Positions 16,896 to 25,430 of a DNA stretch of 37,453 nt are shown in pieces (position 1 is the first letter of the stretch; the number at the start of each line of letters is the position of its first letter). The stretch covers positions 1 to 37,453 of the forward strand of contig JBKCHQ010000160.1 in NCBI GenBank assembly GCA_046302715.1, written 5' to 3'. Made by a program: the position numbers and the translations under genes. The DNA is from CAMCXT01 sp046302715 (GTDB lineage Bacteria > Bacteroidota > Bacteroidia > M30B66). Below the pieces are notes generated by a model. The model ran no database searches. It had not been told where the DNA came from and saw only the letters and a program-made list of their open reading frames with translations.

Positions 16896-18604
16896 CAACC
16901 ATAGACTGGATTGTTCTTATTTTTACGCTAATTGCGACCGTTACCTACGGAGTGTATAAAGGTAGGGGATCGAATTCGCTGGATGCGTATTTCAGAGGAA
17001 ATCGCCAAATGCCTTGGTTTTTGGTTTTGCTGGGTATCATGGGAACACAGGCCAGTGCCATTACCTTTTTGTCGGGGCCTGGCCAGGCCTATTCCGACGG
17101 AATGCGCTTCGTGCAATATTATTTTGGACTGCCGCTAGCCATGATCGTAATATGCGTTTGGTTTGTGCCGGTATTTTCTCGTCTTAATGTTTACACGGCC
17201 TATGAATATCTGGAACAACGATTTGATACGCGTGTGCGCCGACTAACGGCCATATTATTTCTTATTTCGCGGGGTTTGTCAACGGGGGTGAGTATTTATG
17301 CTCCATCGCTCATATTAAGTTCGCTGTTTGGTTGGAATATTTACTTCACCAATGTTGTTATGGGAGGCGCATTGATTATTTACACCGTATCGGGCGGCGC
17401 CAAGGCCGTGGCTTACACGCAAAAGCTGCAGCTGTTTATCATATTTGGTAGTCTTTTTCTTGCGGGATGGATTTTAGTGGAAATGCTGCCTTCGGGCATT
17501 GGCTTTACCGATGCCTTGCACATAAGCGGACGCTTGGGGCGTTTAAACATTATAACCTCAGGATTTACGGAGGATGGATTTGACTGGAGCGACAAATACA
17601 ATATTTTAAGTGGCCTGATTGGCGGTTTTTTTCTGGCGCTGTCCTACTTCGGCACCGACCAATCGCAAGTGGGCCGTTATCTTACGGCCCAATCCGAAGC
17701 CGAAAGTCGTAAGGGATTACTCATGAACGGATTTGTAAAAATACCTATGCAGTTTTTTATCCTGTTGTTGGGTGCCTTGGTGTTTTCATTTTACCATTTT
17801 ACTCAGGCTCCGGTATTTTTTAATCAGGCGGCACTTAATCAAGCCAAATCGGGCATTCACGGCGATTCGGTATTGCTTATCGAAAATCAGTTTGAAAGCT
17901 TAAACAAAGAACGATTGCACTATACACTTGAATTTTCAAAAGCCCGAAAAGTTAACGACAAGGCTACGATGAACAGCGTATTGGATTCGTTACATCGCTC
18001 TGAAAAGCAATTGGCTGTGTACCGAAGCACCATTAAATCGCTCATCTCTCGATCAGATGCTGGCCTTGACGCCAACGACACCAATTACATTTTTCTGCGG
18101 TTTGTAGTTGATTTTCTGCCAAAAGGCTTGGTGGGATTGCTTATTGCTATAATCTTCTTGGCTGCTTGGGGTTCTATAGCGGCGGCATTAAACGCCCTGG
18201 CATCATCGAGCCTTATCGACATCCATAAACCGATGGTAAATTCCAAATCCGATCTAAGTCCAGAAAAGGAATCGACTTTGGCGCGTTATTACAGTTTGGG
18301 ATGGGGGATTTTTTGCGTATCAGTGGCATGCTTTGCAGGCGAAATTGGCAACAGCCTTATTGAAACGGTTAATATTCTGGGCTCGTTGTTTTATGGAACG
18401 TTATTGGGTATTTTCATCACTGCATTCGCATTTAAGCACATTGGATCGAACGCAGTATTGGGTGGTACCATGGTTTCACAAGTTGCGGTTTTGACAGTTT
18501 ACATCCTAAGCGACATCAGTTTTTTATGGTATAATGTATTGGGTTGTTTATTGGTATGCGGGGTAGCCTTATTGCTTTCCATTTTCGAGCTTAAGAAAAA
18601 CTGA
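16892..18604 (+). CDS. Sodium:solute symporter (SSS family)
   Basis: 570 residues with about 13 hydrophobic segments. The SSS signature region is visible: GNRQMPWFLVLLGIMGTQASAITFLSGPGQAY near the N-terminus, then YEYLEQRFDTRVRRL, VSGGAKAVAYTQKLQLFI, and SYFGTDQSQVGRYLTAQSEAESRKGLL. A charged extramembrane insert of about 80 residues (roughly 320-400, ESLNKERLHYTLEFSKARK) splits the C-terminal half, as in several Bacteroidota members. It is translationally coupled by ATGA to the 34-residue gene and lies downstream of the deacetylase. The substrate is not evident; a sugar or amino sugar released by the deacetylase is a reasonable guess. Confidence 0.92.
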   Translation: MTTIDWIVLIFTLIATVTYGVYKGRGSNSLDAYFRGNRQMPWFLVLLGIMGTQASAITFLSGPGQAYSDGMRFVQYYFGLPLAMIVICVWFVPVFSRLNVYTAYEYLEQRFDTRVRRLTAILFLISRGLSTGVSIYAPSLILSSLFGWNIYFTNVVMGGALIIYTVSGGAKAVAYTQKLQLFIIFGSLFLAGWILVEMLPSGIGFTDALHISGRLGRLNIITSGFTEDGFDWSDKYNILSGLIGGFFLALSYFGTDQSQVGRYLTAQSEAESRKGLLMNGFVKIPMQFFILLLGALVFSFYHFTQAPVFFNQAALNQAKSGIHGDSVLLIENQFESLNKERLHYTLEFSKARKVNDKATMNSVLDSLHRSEKQLAVYRSTIKSLISRSDAGLDANDTNYIFLRFVVDFLPKGLVGLLIAIIFLAAWGSIAAALNALASSSLIDIHKPMVNSKSDLSPEKESTLARYYSLGWGIFCVSVACFAGEIGNSLIETVNILGSLFYGTLLGIFITAFAFKHIGSNAVLGGTMVSQVAVLTVYILSDISFLWYNVLGCLLVCGVALLLSIFELKKN

Positions 18605-18655
18605 TGTTGCTCGTTTCGTTTTGCTTGTTTACCTTGCTGACTTTACCTACCCGCT

Positions 18656-19951
18656 ATGCAACCACTACGGCATTTTGACAATCTTGACGCCCTGCGTTTT
18701 TTGGCTTTTTTCTCAGTATTTTGTCTGCACATGGTCAGTTTTGGCCTCTATTATAACGGCGAAGCTTGGTACCGTTGGATTGAAGAATCTTTGCTACTCA
18801 ATGGCGACTTAGGGGTAAATTTCTTTTTTACGCTTAGCGGCTTCCTCATCACTAACCTGCTTCTACAGGAAAGGGAAGACACCGGAAAAATATCGGTAGG
18901 CAATTTTTACATTCGCCGCTTTTTGCGCATCTGGCCTTTGTATTTTGTGCTAGTGGCAGTTGGTTTTATTGTTATTCCTTCCATACTTAGTGCATTTCCC
19001 CAAGCCAATCCCTTTAAGCCCGAGTTTTCGCTTATACCTTACGACAGGCTAGTGTATTACCTCAGTTTTTTAGTAAATTATGATTTGACGGTGAACCCCT
19101 ATCCAAGTCCGGTGTTGGCTGTATTATGGTCTATTTCTGTGGAAGAGCAGTTTTATATTTTCTGGCCGCTGCTCATTGCTTTTATACCCCGTAAATATTT
19201 AATCTATTCATTATTTGGAGTATTGGCGGCCACCTTTCTGTTTCGATTCATGCAATGGACCGAAATCGCTTCATTATTTAATACCTACCAGCTCGGAAAT
19301 GTAGATGTAGCGCATCCGGCCGATGTGGTGGCTCGGTTCGAAACTTTACGACGAAAAGCAACAATGATAACAAGGTTTCACACCTTCAGTATTCTTTCAG
19401 ATATTACAATGGGTGCCTTGCTGGCTTATGGGTTATTTTATTCGGAGCGCTTAAGAATGTATTTTAAAAATCTGCCCACAAAATCTATTGTGCTCCCTTA
19501 TTTATTGGCCATAATGCTGGTAATAATCCGTGAGGAAACCTACAGCCTGCGATTTTATTCCATTATTCCTTTAGTTCATGCTTTTGAACCCATGTTGTTC
19601 TCATTTGTATTTGCATTCATCATTGGTGAGCAGCATTACTCCGACCATAGTTTTTTCAGATTTGGGAAACTGAAATTAATGTCGGAATTCGGTAAATATT
19701 CATACGGCATGTACATTTGGCATTTGGTAGTAATTTGGTTGGTATTCTTCGCATTTCAGCTGTTTCATTTACAACCCGATGTGGACAACCCATGGGTGTT
19801 TTTGGCGCAAATAATCCTTTGCTTTACCATTACACTTTTTGTGGCAAAACTAAGCTACCACATCATCGAGGCGCCATTTCTTAAATTACGCAACCGCTTT
19901 CGGTCGCGAGCAGGTGCCGACCATTTCATGAAAGGAGAAATGCCCGATTAA
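18656..19951 (+). CDS. Acyltransferase 3 family membrane protein
   Basis: 431 residues. The family opens FDNLDALRFLAFFSVFCLHMV with the conserved His, then GVNFFFTLSGFLIT, FYIRRFLRIWPLYF, and SISVEEQFYIFWPLLIAFIP. About ten TM segments follow, ending KLSYHIIEAPFLKLRNRF. These OafA-like enzymes O-acylate sugars of envelope polysaccharides from the inner membrane. The gene begins 51 nt after the symporter, and its stop overlaps the convergent glycosyltransferase stop by 4 nt. Confidence 0.92.
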   Translation: MQPLRHFDNLDALRFLAFFSVFCLHMVSFGLYYNGEAWYRWIEESLLLNGDLGVNFFFTLSGFLITNLLLQEREDTGKISVGNFYIRRFLRIWPLYFVLVAVGFIVIPSILSAFPQANPFKPEFSLIPYDRLVYYLSFLVNYDLTVNPYPSPVLAVLWSISVEEQFYIFWPLLIAFIPRKYLIYSLFGVLAATFLFRFMQWTEIASLFNTYQLGNVDVAHPADVVARFETLRRKATMITRFHTFSILSDITMGALLAYGLFYSERLRMYFKNLPTKSIVLPYLLAIMLVIIREETYSLRFYSIIPLVHAFEPMLFSFVFAFIIGEQHYSDHSFFRFGKLKLMSEFGKYSYGMYIWHLVVIWLVFFAFQLFHLQPDVDNPWVFLAQIILCFTITLFVAKLSYHIIEAPFLKLRNRFRSRAGADHFMKGEMPD

Positions 19952-20940
19952 TTCGCAAGGATAAAATCGGTTTCCCTAACAAATCCGCGATTCAACAGCT
20001 CGCTTTCGATTAATTTCCATGCATGTCGATTCGAAACCAGCGAAATGAGATAAAAACCTCTTTTGGGAACAACTTCATACCAAGGGATAAAAGTTATTCC
20101 GTCAATTTTACGAGGCATTAAATCGCTAAAAGCATCAATAGTAAGGCCCAATTCCTGTAATTGTCTAATTTTTAATTTGGCCTTTTTACCACCACCAATT
20201 ATTAAAATAGGTTTTGTTATTCTGCATTTTTGCAATAGCCAATTGGCCAGATATGCAAGTCGGATGCGGCTAAATGCATCGTCGCTATAAGCGGGATGCT
20301 GGCGACTCAAGCGTTGCGGTGCATCATTCCATCTTAAAATAGGCACATCAAGCTTTGCAAAGGAATATGGATGCTCGTTTAATACGTGCAGCCAAAGTTC
20401 ATAATCTTCAGGGAATGAACCTTCCAAATAAGGCGGAACGCGTGAGGTCATATTTTTACGAAACATCACGCTGGGATGTGCCACAGGCGATTCAATGAAG
20501 CGATACCAATACATGTGTTCGGGTGTGCGAATGGAGTTTATTTGTTCAACATATTCGAAATAGCCCTTTTGCATTTGGGAATCTCCGCCATATTCAACCA
20601 AACCCGAAACTAGTTTTATATCGGGATGTTCGTCTAAAAAATCGGCCTGGAGTTTTAAACGATGTGGGAGCATAACATCGTCAGCGTCCATCCGAGCAAT
20701 ATAAGGGCAAGACGAAGCTGCAATGCCCGCATTAAGAGCATTAACAATTCCCGTTTGTGGCTCCTGAACAAGGTTTATCTGAGCATATTTTTGAGCCAAT
20801 AAAAGCGCTAAATCAGAGGGATGCGTATTATTATCGACTAAAATTAACTCACAAGATTCGCTCTGCTCTAAAACAGAATTCACTGCTTGTGGCAGCATTT
20901 TATCAGCATTAATAAACGGTAATACAACAGAAACACGCAA
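19948..20940 (-). CDS. Glycosyltransferase family 2 with C-terminal Rossmann-like domain
   Basis: 330 residues. The GT-A domain (about 1-230) opens SVVLPFINADKMLPQAVNSVLEQ, with LILVDNNT, NALNAGIA, the metal-binding ARMDADDVMLPHR (DADD at 85-88), and a PEDYELWLHVL acceptor-side motif. Residues 243-330 form an extra domain starting PILIIGGGKKAKLKIRQLQE (Gly-rich loop 249-251) and ending GFVRETDFILAN. It looks like a small nucleotide- or sugar-nucleotide-binding Rossmann unit. No TM segment is present, so the protein acts at the cytoplasmic face. It faces the acyltransferase gene tail to tail; both may modify the same surface glycan. Confidence 0.9.
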   Translation of the reverse strand: MRVSVVLPFINADKMLPQAVNSVLEQSESCELILVDNNTHPSDLALLLAQKYAQINLVQEPQTGIVNALNAGIAASSCPYIARMDADDVMLPHRLKLQADFLDEHPDIKLVSGLVEYGGDSQMQKGYFEYVEQINSIRTPEHMYWYRFIESPVAHPSVMFRKNMTSRVPPYLEGSFPEDYELWLHVLNEHPYSFAKLDVPILRWNDAPQRLSRQHPAYSDDAFSRIRLAYLANWLLQKCRITKPILIIGGGKKAKLKIRQLQELGLTIDAFSDLMPRKIDGITFIPWYEVVPKRGFYLISLVSNRHAWKLIESELLNRGFVRETDFILAN

Positions 20941-20997
20941 TTTATTTAGAGCATCTATGTCTGCAAATAAAGTAAAATAAACCTAACACTTCAATAC

Positions 20998-21120
20998 ATG
21001 GTGGATACCAAATTTTATGGGGATGATAGATATTTACCGGGTTTAATTTACAATGCGATTAATCGGGATAATTATACTGAAAAACCAATATATCTTTCGT
21101 TGTATGATACTATAATATAA
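20998..21120 (+). CDS. Possible 40-residue ORF, unknown
   Basis: ATG GTG GAT ACC at 20998 to TAA at 21120. The product begins MVDTKFYGDDRYLPGLIYNA and ends LYDTII. It has a normal soluble composition rather than AT-driven noise (mixed D/G/P/Y), but no signal, no recognised family and no neighbours on this strand. It could be a real small gene, a decayed fragment, or chance in a 267-nt intergenic stretch. Confidence 0.25.
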   Translation: MVDTKFYGDDRYLPGLIYNAINRDNYTEKPIYLSLYDTII

Positions 21121-21170
21121 AATACATTCACTGAAAGCTCTCTGTAAAATCATGCATCAAATTAATGAGA

Positions 21171-21186
21171 AATTCAAGCTTGAATT
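21171..21186. repeat. Perfect 16-bp palindrome downstream of ychF
   Basis: AATTCAAGCTTGAATT is fully self-complementary and lies 22 nt beyond the ychF stop codon. There is no T run, so it is not a clear terminator. It could be a protein-binding dyad or chance. Confidence 0.4.
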
Positions 21187-21207
21187 CAACATCTAATATT
21201 AGCCAAT

Positions 21208-22314
21208 CTATTTAGAAACATTAAATCTAAAATGCATTACATCGCCATCATTGACAACATATTCCTTACCTTCAACAGATAATTTCCCATTGTCTTTGCA
21301 AGCAGTTTCAGAACCATAATGGATATAATCGTCGTACTTAATTACCTCCGCCCGAATAAATCCAGTTTCAAAGTCGGTATGAATTACCGCTGCAGCCTGT
21401 GGCGCTCGCATGCCTCGGGTAATGGTCCAGGCTCGCACCTCTTTTTCGCCTGCCGTAAAATACGTTTGCAAGTTCAATAAACTGTAGGCCGATTTAATGA
21501 GCTTATTCACTCCCGGTTCTTCAAGCCCTATTTCTGAAAGAAAGGCCACTTTATCTTCATAGGTTTCTAACTGCGAAATTTCAGCTTCCATGGCGGCTGT
21601 AATAATCAAAAGTTCTGCTCCCTCGCCCTCAATCGCCTTTCTAACAGCATCAACGTGCGCATTCCCTGTTTGAGCCGAAGCTTCATCTACATTACATACA
21701 TAGAGAACAGGCTTATTGGTGAGCAGGTACATTTCATGAGCAAATTCAATATCTTCCGGACGATCAAGTTGAACACTACGCGCCGATTTACCTTGCTGCA
21801 ATGCCTCTTTATAACGCATCAACACTTCATGTTGTTTCTTGGCATCCTTATCGCCGGCACGAGCTTGTTTTTCAATTTTTTGAATCCGCTTTTCAACCGT
21901 ATCTAAGTCTTTAAGCTGCAACTCCCAATCAATTACCTCCTTATCGCGCACGGGATTCACATTCCCATCCACATGCACTACATTCGGATCGTCAAAACAA
22001 CGTAACACATGTAATATAGCATCGCACTCGCGAATATTTCCTAAAAACTGATTGCCCAAACCCTCGCCTTTCGAGGCTCCCTTAACCAAACCGGCTATAT
22101 CAACTATTTCTACTGTTGTTGGAATAATTTTTAAAGGTTTCACCAAATTAGCCAATGCCGTTAAACGCTCGTCAGGAACTGTAATAACGCCTACATTAGG
22201 CTCTATGGTGCAAAACGGAAAGTTTGCCGCCTGCGCTTTTGCATTGCTTAAGCAATTAAACAATGTTGATTTTCCAACGTTTGGTAATCCAACAATACCA
22301 CACTTTAGTGCCAT
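21208..22314 (-). CDS. ychF: YchF/Obg-family redox-regulated ATPase
   Basis: 368 residues, standard length (about 363). The P-loop GIVGLPNVGKSTLFN, switch region NFPFCTIEPNVGVI, DIAGLVKGASKGEGLGNQFL (G3), and NVDEAS in place of NKxD (G4) mark the ATP-preferring YchF subgroup. The C-terminal TGS domain is complete (LQTYFTAGEKEVRAWTI, HTDFETGFIRAEVIKYDDY, YVVNDGDVMHFRFNV). YchF binds ribosomes and is linked to translation and oxidative-stress responses. It is transcribed divergently from the secreted T9SS protein gene, with overlapping promoter regions. Confidence 0.96.
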   Translation of the reverse strand: MALKCGIVGLPNVGKSTLFNCLSNAKAQAANFPFCTIEPNVGVITVPDERLTALANLVKPLKIIPTTVEIVDIAGLVKGASKGEGLGNQFLGNIRECDAILHVLRCFDDPNVVHVDGNVNPVRDKEVIDWELQLKDLDTVEKRIQKIEKQARAGDKDAKKQHEVLMRYKEALQQGKSARSVQLDRPEDIEFAHEMYLLTNKPVLYVCNVDEASAQTGNAHVDAVRKAIEGEGAELLIITAAMEAEISQLETYEDKVAFLSEIGLEEPGVNKLIKSAYSLLNLQTYFTAGEKEVRAWTITRGMRAPQAAAVIHTDFETGFIRAEVIKYDDYIHYGSETACKDNGKLSVEGKEYVVNDGDVMHFRFNVSK

Positions 22315-22331
22315 ATCCTATATTTTGGGCG

Positions 22332-22339
22332 CAAAATTA
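22332..22339 (-). promoter_or_regulatory. Candidate -7 element for ychF
   Basis: TAATTTTG on the minus strand matches TAnnTTTG exactly and ends 17 nt before the ychF ATG at 22314. No clear -33 TTTG at the standard distance was found. Confidence 0.4.
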
Positions 22340-22355
22340 ACCAAACTAATGAAAG

Positions 22356-22388
22356 TTGATTCGTATATTCGAATAAACAGTACCTTTA
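22356..22388 (+). promoter_or_regulatory. Candidate promoter for the T9SS protein / mqnD unit
   Basis: TTG (22356-22358) is followed after 22 nt by TACCTTTA (22381-22388), one mismatch from TAnnTTTG. The element ends 17 nt before the ATG at 22406. It lies back to back with the ychF element within about 90 nt. Confidence 0.35.
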
Positions 22389-22405
22389 ATTCATAAACCG
22401 TTCAC

Positions 22406-23461
22406 ATGAAATCAAAACTACTGATAGCACTGATTTTATATTTACTAGCAATTTCAGGTGTCATGGGGCAAATTACCCTCGAATTTAGCGACTACCATAA
22501 GTTTGATAACAAATATTACCGTGGCTTCATGCTTCAGGATTTGAATACTATCGAAATAAGTGCTGCAGGGCCCGACCAATTCTGGGATTATTTCCTGCTC
22601 AGCGATCAATCCAATGATACACTAAGTATCTTAAAGGTGGACGAAACACCATATGTTGAATTCTTTCCTCAGGCCGAGATTGCGCTTACTTCTAATTTTG
22701 AAAAATTTTATTACGAATCGCTGGAGCCCGAAGGAGTGAAAATTATGGGACTCTCCATCATCAATCCCATTGATACGAGCGTTACCATTATTCCTTACGA
22801 ATTTGAAGGAATTGCACTACCCTTTCCATTGAATTATGAGGATTCCTACACCTTTAATTATGCATTTAATCAATACTTAAGCCCGCAGGATGGCATAATA
22901 CCCGGTTCTGACGACTCTACATGGATTCGCTCGCGTGTTAACATTGATATTGATGTTGATGCATTTGGCACACTAACGGTTCCGGCCGGAACATTTGAAG
23001 TATTGCGTTTAAAACAGATTTCAGAAAAAACAGATAGCGTTTATATTTTCAACGAATTGCAGGAATGGGAATATTTCAATATTTATAACGAAAGCTCAAA
23101 TACTTATTTGTTTTACACCAAAAATATTGGAGCATCCTTACTAACAATAACCGAACGCGAAAATCAAGTAACTGCCTTAAGTTTTTTAAAAGGATTTATT
23201 ATTGATCAAATTATAAATCCAGAACAACAAATTTCAAAAGTTTATCCCGTGCCTGCCCAAGATCGCCTTAGCCTAGATGTTTTGAATGAAGGGTCTTACC
23301 GAATTTATTCGATGGACAATAGATTAATGGATTCAGGCCAATTGGTGAAAGGTCAAAATGTACTCGACATTTCAAAATTAGGAGTTGGCGTTTATTTTAT
23401 ACAATCATCAAATTATGCAGGGCATAGCAATCAAAATGTGCGTTTTATTGTTGCCCGATAA
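22406..23461 (+). CDS. Secreted protein with T9SS type A sorting domain
   Basis: 351 residues with a signal peptide (MKSKLLIALILYLLAISGVMGQ). The main domain (about 22-265) is beta-rich, with repeated aromatic strands and the segment FGTLTVPAGTFEVLRLKQISEKTDS, a pattern I have seen in uncharacterised Bacteroidota secreted proteins. The last 75 residues are a sorting domain: ISKVYPVPAQDRLSLDVLNEG, YRIYSMDNRLMDSG, then LDISKLGVGVYFIQSS. Its stop codon abuts the mqnD ATG with no gap, so both are on one transcript, although their functions are not obviously related. Confidence 0.8.
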   Translation: MKSKLLIALILYLLAISGVMGQITLEFSDYHKFDNKYYRGFMLQDLNTIEISAAGPDQFWDYFLLSDQSNDTLSILKVDETPYVEFFPQAEIALTSNFEKFYYESLEPEGVKIMGLSIINPIDTSVTIIPYEFEGIALPFPLNYEDSYTFNYAFNQYLSPQDGIIPGSDDSTWIRSRVNIDIDVDAFGTLTVPAGTFEVLRLKQISEKTDSVYIFNELQEWEYFNIYNESSNTYLFYTKNIGASLLTITERENQVTALSFLKGFIIDQIINPEQQISKVYPVPAQDRLSLDVLNEGSYRIYSMDNRLMDSGQLVKGQNVLDISKLGVGVYFIQSSNYAGHSNQNVRFIVAR

Positions 23462-24274
23462 ATGCCGAATATGAACCTGAGCTTAGCTATTTCTCCTTGC
23501 CCAAACGACACCTTTTCATTTCATCATATTTTACATCACCAAAAGGAGCATTCATTTAATCTTCATTTTTTAGATATCGAAGAATTAAATAAAAATGCAT
23601 TAAAAGGCAGCTTCGATATTACCAAAGTTTCATTTGGCATTATTCCATTAATTGCTGAAGAATACGAAATTTTAGATGCCGGTGCTGCTCTGGGATTTGG
23701 ATGCGGCCCCCTGCTTATTGCAAAAACAGCCGATGCAATTGAAAATACGAAAAACTTAAAAGTTTTAATTCCGGGAAAGCACACCACGGCCAATCTTCTT
23801 TTGAGTGGCGCATTTCCCCAAATTGTTGAAAAGGAAGAATGTGTATTTTCAGAAATTGAAGCAAAACTCTTACATAATGAAGCCGATGCAGGTCTTATAA
23901 TTCACGAAAATAGATTTACATACGCTTCAAAAGGGCTAGTTAAAATTGTCGATTTAGGCGAATGGTGGGAAGCCCAAACCGCAATGCCGGTTCCATTGGG
24001 CTGCATTGTAATAAAGCGAAATTTGCCGTTTAGCCTTAAAAAATCTATTGAAGAACGTATTAAACAAAGCATACAATGTGCCTTTTCAAAGCCCGATGAT
24101 TCGATAAAATTTGTATCAGAACATGCCCAAGAAATGGACACCAACGTAATGCGGAGCCACATTGAACTTTATGTTAATGAATACAGTATTTCATTGGGGG
24201 AGAGAGGAAGAGCAGCGGTTCATCAATTGCTCGGCCATGTTTCTTTAAGTAAACACAGTTCGTTATTTCTTTGA
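23462..24274 (+). CDS. mqnD: 1,4-dihydroxy-6-naphthoate synthase
   Basis: 270 residues. The N-terminal LSLAISPCPNDTFSFHHILH is the MqnD hallmark (SPCPNDTF). It is followed by a periplasmic-binding-protein-like fold with DITKVSFGIIPLIAEEYEIL, GCGPLLIAK, PGKHTTANLLLSGAFPQI, ADAGLIIHENRFTY, and PVPLGCIVIKRNL. MqnD converts cyclic dehypoxanthine futalosine to 1,4-dihydroxy-6-naphthoate in the futalosine route to menaquinone, which implies this organism lacks or does not need the classical Men route. The other mqn genes are not in this window. The start abuts the preceding stop; a second ATG lies at 23471. Confidence 0.93.
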   Translation: MPNMNLSLAISPCPNDTFSFHHILHHQKEHSFNLHFLDIEELNKNALKGSFDITKVSFGIIPLIAEEYEILDAGAALGFGCGPLLIAKTADAIENTKNLKVLIPGKHTTANLLLSGAFPQIVEKEECVFSEIEAKLLHNEADAGLIIHENRFTYASKGLVKIVDLGEWWEAQTAMPVPLGCIVIKRNLPFSLKKSIEERIKQSIQCAFSKPDDSIKFVSEHAQEMDTNVMRSHIELYVNEYSISLGERGRAAVHQLLGHVSLSKHSSLFL

Positions 24275-24307
24275 AAATCGGTGGTGTTTTCTAATTACCT
24301 TAACCCA

Positions 24308-24332
24308 AATTGTGCAATAGAATTGCACAATT
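24308..24332. repeat. Perfect 11-bp inverted repeat between mqnD and xerD
   Basis: AATTGTGCAAT (24308-24318) and ATTGCACAATT (24322-24332) are perfectly complementary around the loop AGA. It lies in the 233-nt convergent gap between mqnD and the recombinase gene. No T run follows on either strand beyond TTT, so it is a weak terminator candidate at best. It could be an operator or a transcript-end stabilising hairpin. Confidence 0.6.
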
Positions 24333-24507
24333 GGCCGCAAGGTCCGAATGAATCTGTGATTTGTCGAGATTAACCCAGATGCATCCCTCAGACTTAACGC
24401 GCTAATCATTAGTTCATTTCATTTCTTACGCTTAATCTGGGTGTAATGATGTAGATTTTCCACTCATACCTTTTAATTTGGTTATTTGATTAGCACATAG
24501 GCCATAC

Positions 24508-25407
24508 TCAAGCCCGCGGATGAAAATCCTTAATTACCTGTCGCAGATAATCGCGATCGAGATGGGTATAAATTTCGGTGGTAGTGATGCTTTCATGCCC
24601 GAGCATTTCCTGTACTGCACGCAAATCGGCACCTCCTTCAACCAGTGAAGTAGCGAACGAATGCCTGAAGGTGTGCGGCGAAATCACTTTGCGGATTCCC
24701 GCCTTAGCGGCCAAATCTCTTACAATTATAAATACCATCACGCGGGTAAGTCGCTTTCCGTTTCGGTTAAGAAATATAATATCGCCTTCGCCCGATTTTG
24801 GAATAACATGAACACGTATATTTTTAATGTAATTGTCAAGAATTCGGCCCAATGACGATGGGAAAGGTACCAAGCGCTCTTTATTGCCTTTACCGGTTAC
24901 CTTAATGATGCCCGCCTGCGGATGAAGATCAGAAATTTTCAAATTCACCAATTCAGATACCCTTAATCCACAACTAAAAAGGGTTTCCAAAATGGCTTTG
25001 TTTCGTTCGCCTTCGGCTTTTGAAAGATCGATGCAGGCAATCATGGAATCGATCTCGCTAACATCTAAGGTAACGGGGAGCTTACGACCCAAACGGGGGG
25101 CGTCTAAACGTTCGGATGGATCGTCGTTTATGGCATTTTCAAGAAGCAGGTAGCGAAAAAAAGCACGGATGCCCCAAATCAATCGGGCCTGAGAGCGGGC
25201 CTGCAATCCCAACTTTGCACACCATTGCAGCATATCGCGCAGCTGCTCGGTTTTTACCGATTGCGGGCTCACTTGTATTCCATGCACCTCAAAATAGGCC
25301 AAAAGCCTAGCCATATCTTGCTCATAGGCAGCAATAGAATTGACCGAAAGCGAGCGTTCCAGCTTTAAATAAATACGAAATCCACGCAAAGCCGTTTTCC
25401 AGTCCAT
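24508..25407 (-). CDS. xerD: XerC/XerD-type tyrosine recombinase
   Basis: 299 residues, standard length. The N-terminal SAM-like core-binding domain runs about 1-95. The catalytic domain has the full set: Arg149 in LFSCGLRVSELVNL, Lys173 in TGKGNKERLV, His245-x-x-Arg248 in SPHTFRHSFATSLVEGGADL, His271 in MLGHESITTTEIYTH, and nucleophile Tyr280. Xer recombinases resolve chromosome dimers at dif. The protein matches the XerD form common in Bacteroidota, but XerC cannot be excluded by eye. No dif-like site was recognised in the window. It is divergent from aroQ with only 23 nt between the starts. Confidence 0.92.
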   Translation of the reverse strand: MDWKTALRGFRIYLKLERSLSVNSIAAYEQDMARLLAYFEVHGIQVSPQSVKTEQLRDMLQWCAKLGLQARSQARLIWGIRAFFRYLLLENAINDDPSERLDAPRLGRKLPVTLDVSEIDSMIACIDLSKAEGERNKAILETLFSCGLRVSELVNLKISDLHPQAGIIKVTGKGNKERLVPFPSSLGRILDNYIKNIRVHVIPKSGEGDIIFLNRNGKRLTRVMVFIIVRDLAAKAGIRKVISPHTFRHSFATSLVEGGADLRAVQEMLGHESITTTEIYTHLDRDYLRQVIKDFHPRA

Positions 25408-25430
25408 TTCATTTGTATTTTAGCTTCGTC

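Noticed and set aside
24373..24442. ACCCAGAT...ATCTGGGT pair as a recombination or attachment site
   Set aside because: Only 8 bp with a 54-nt gap; chance is likely and no duplicated core or insertion is seen.
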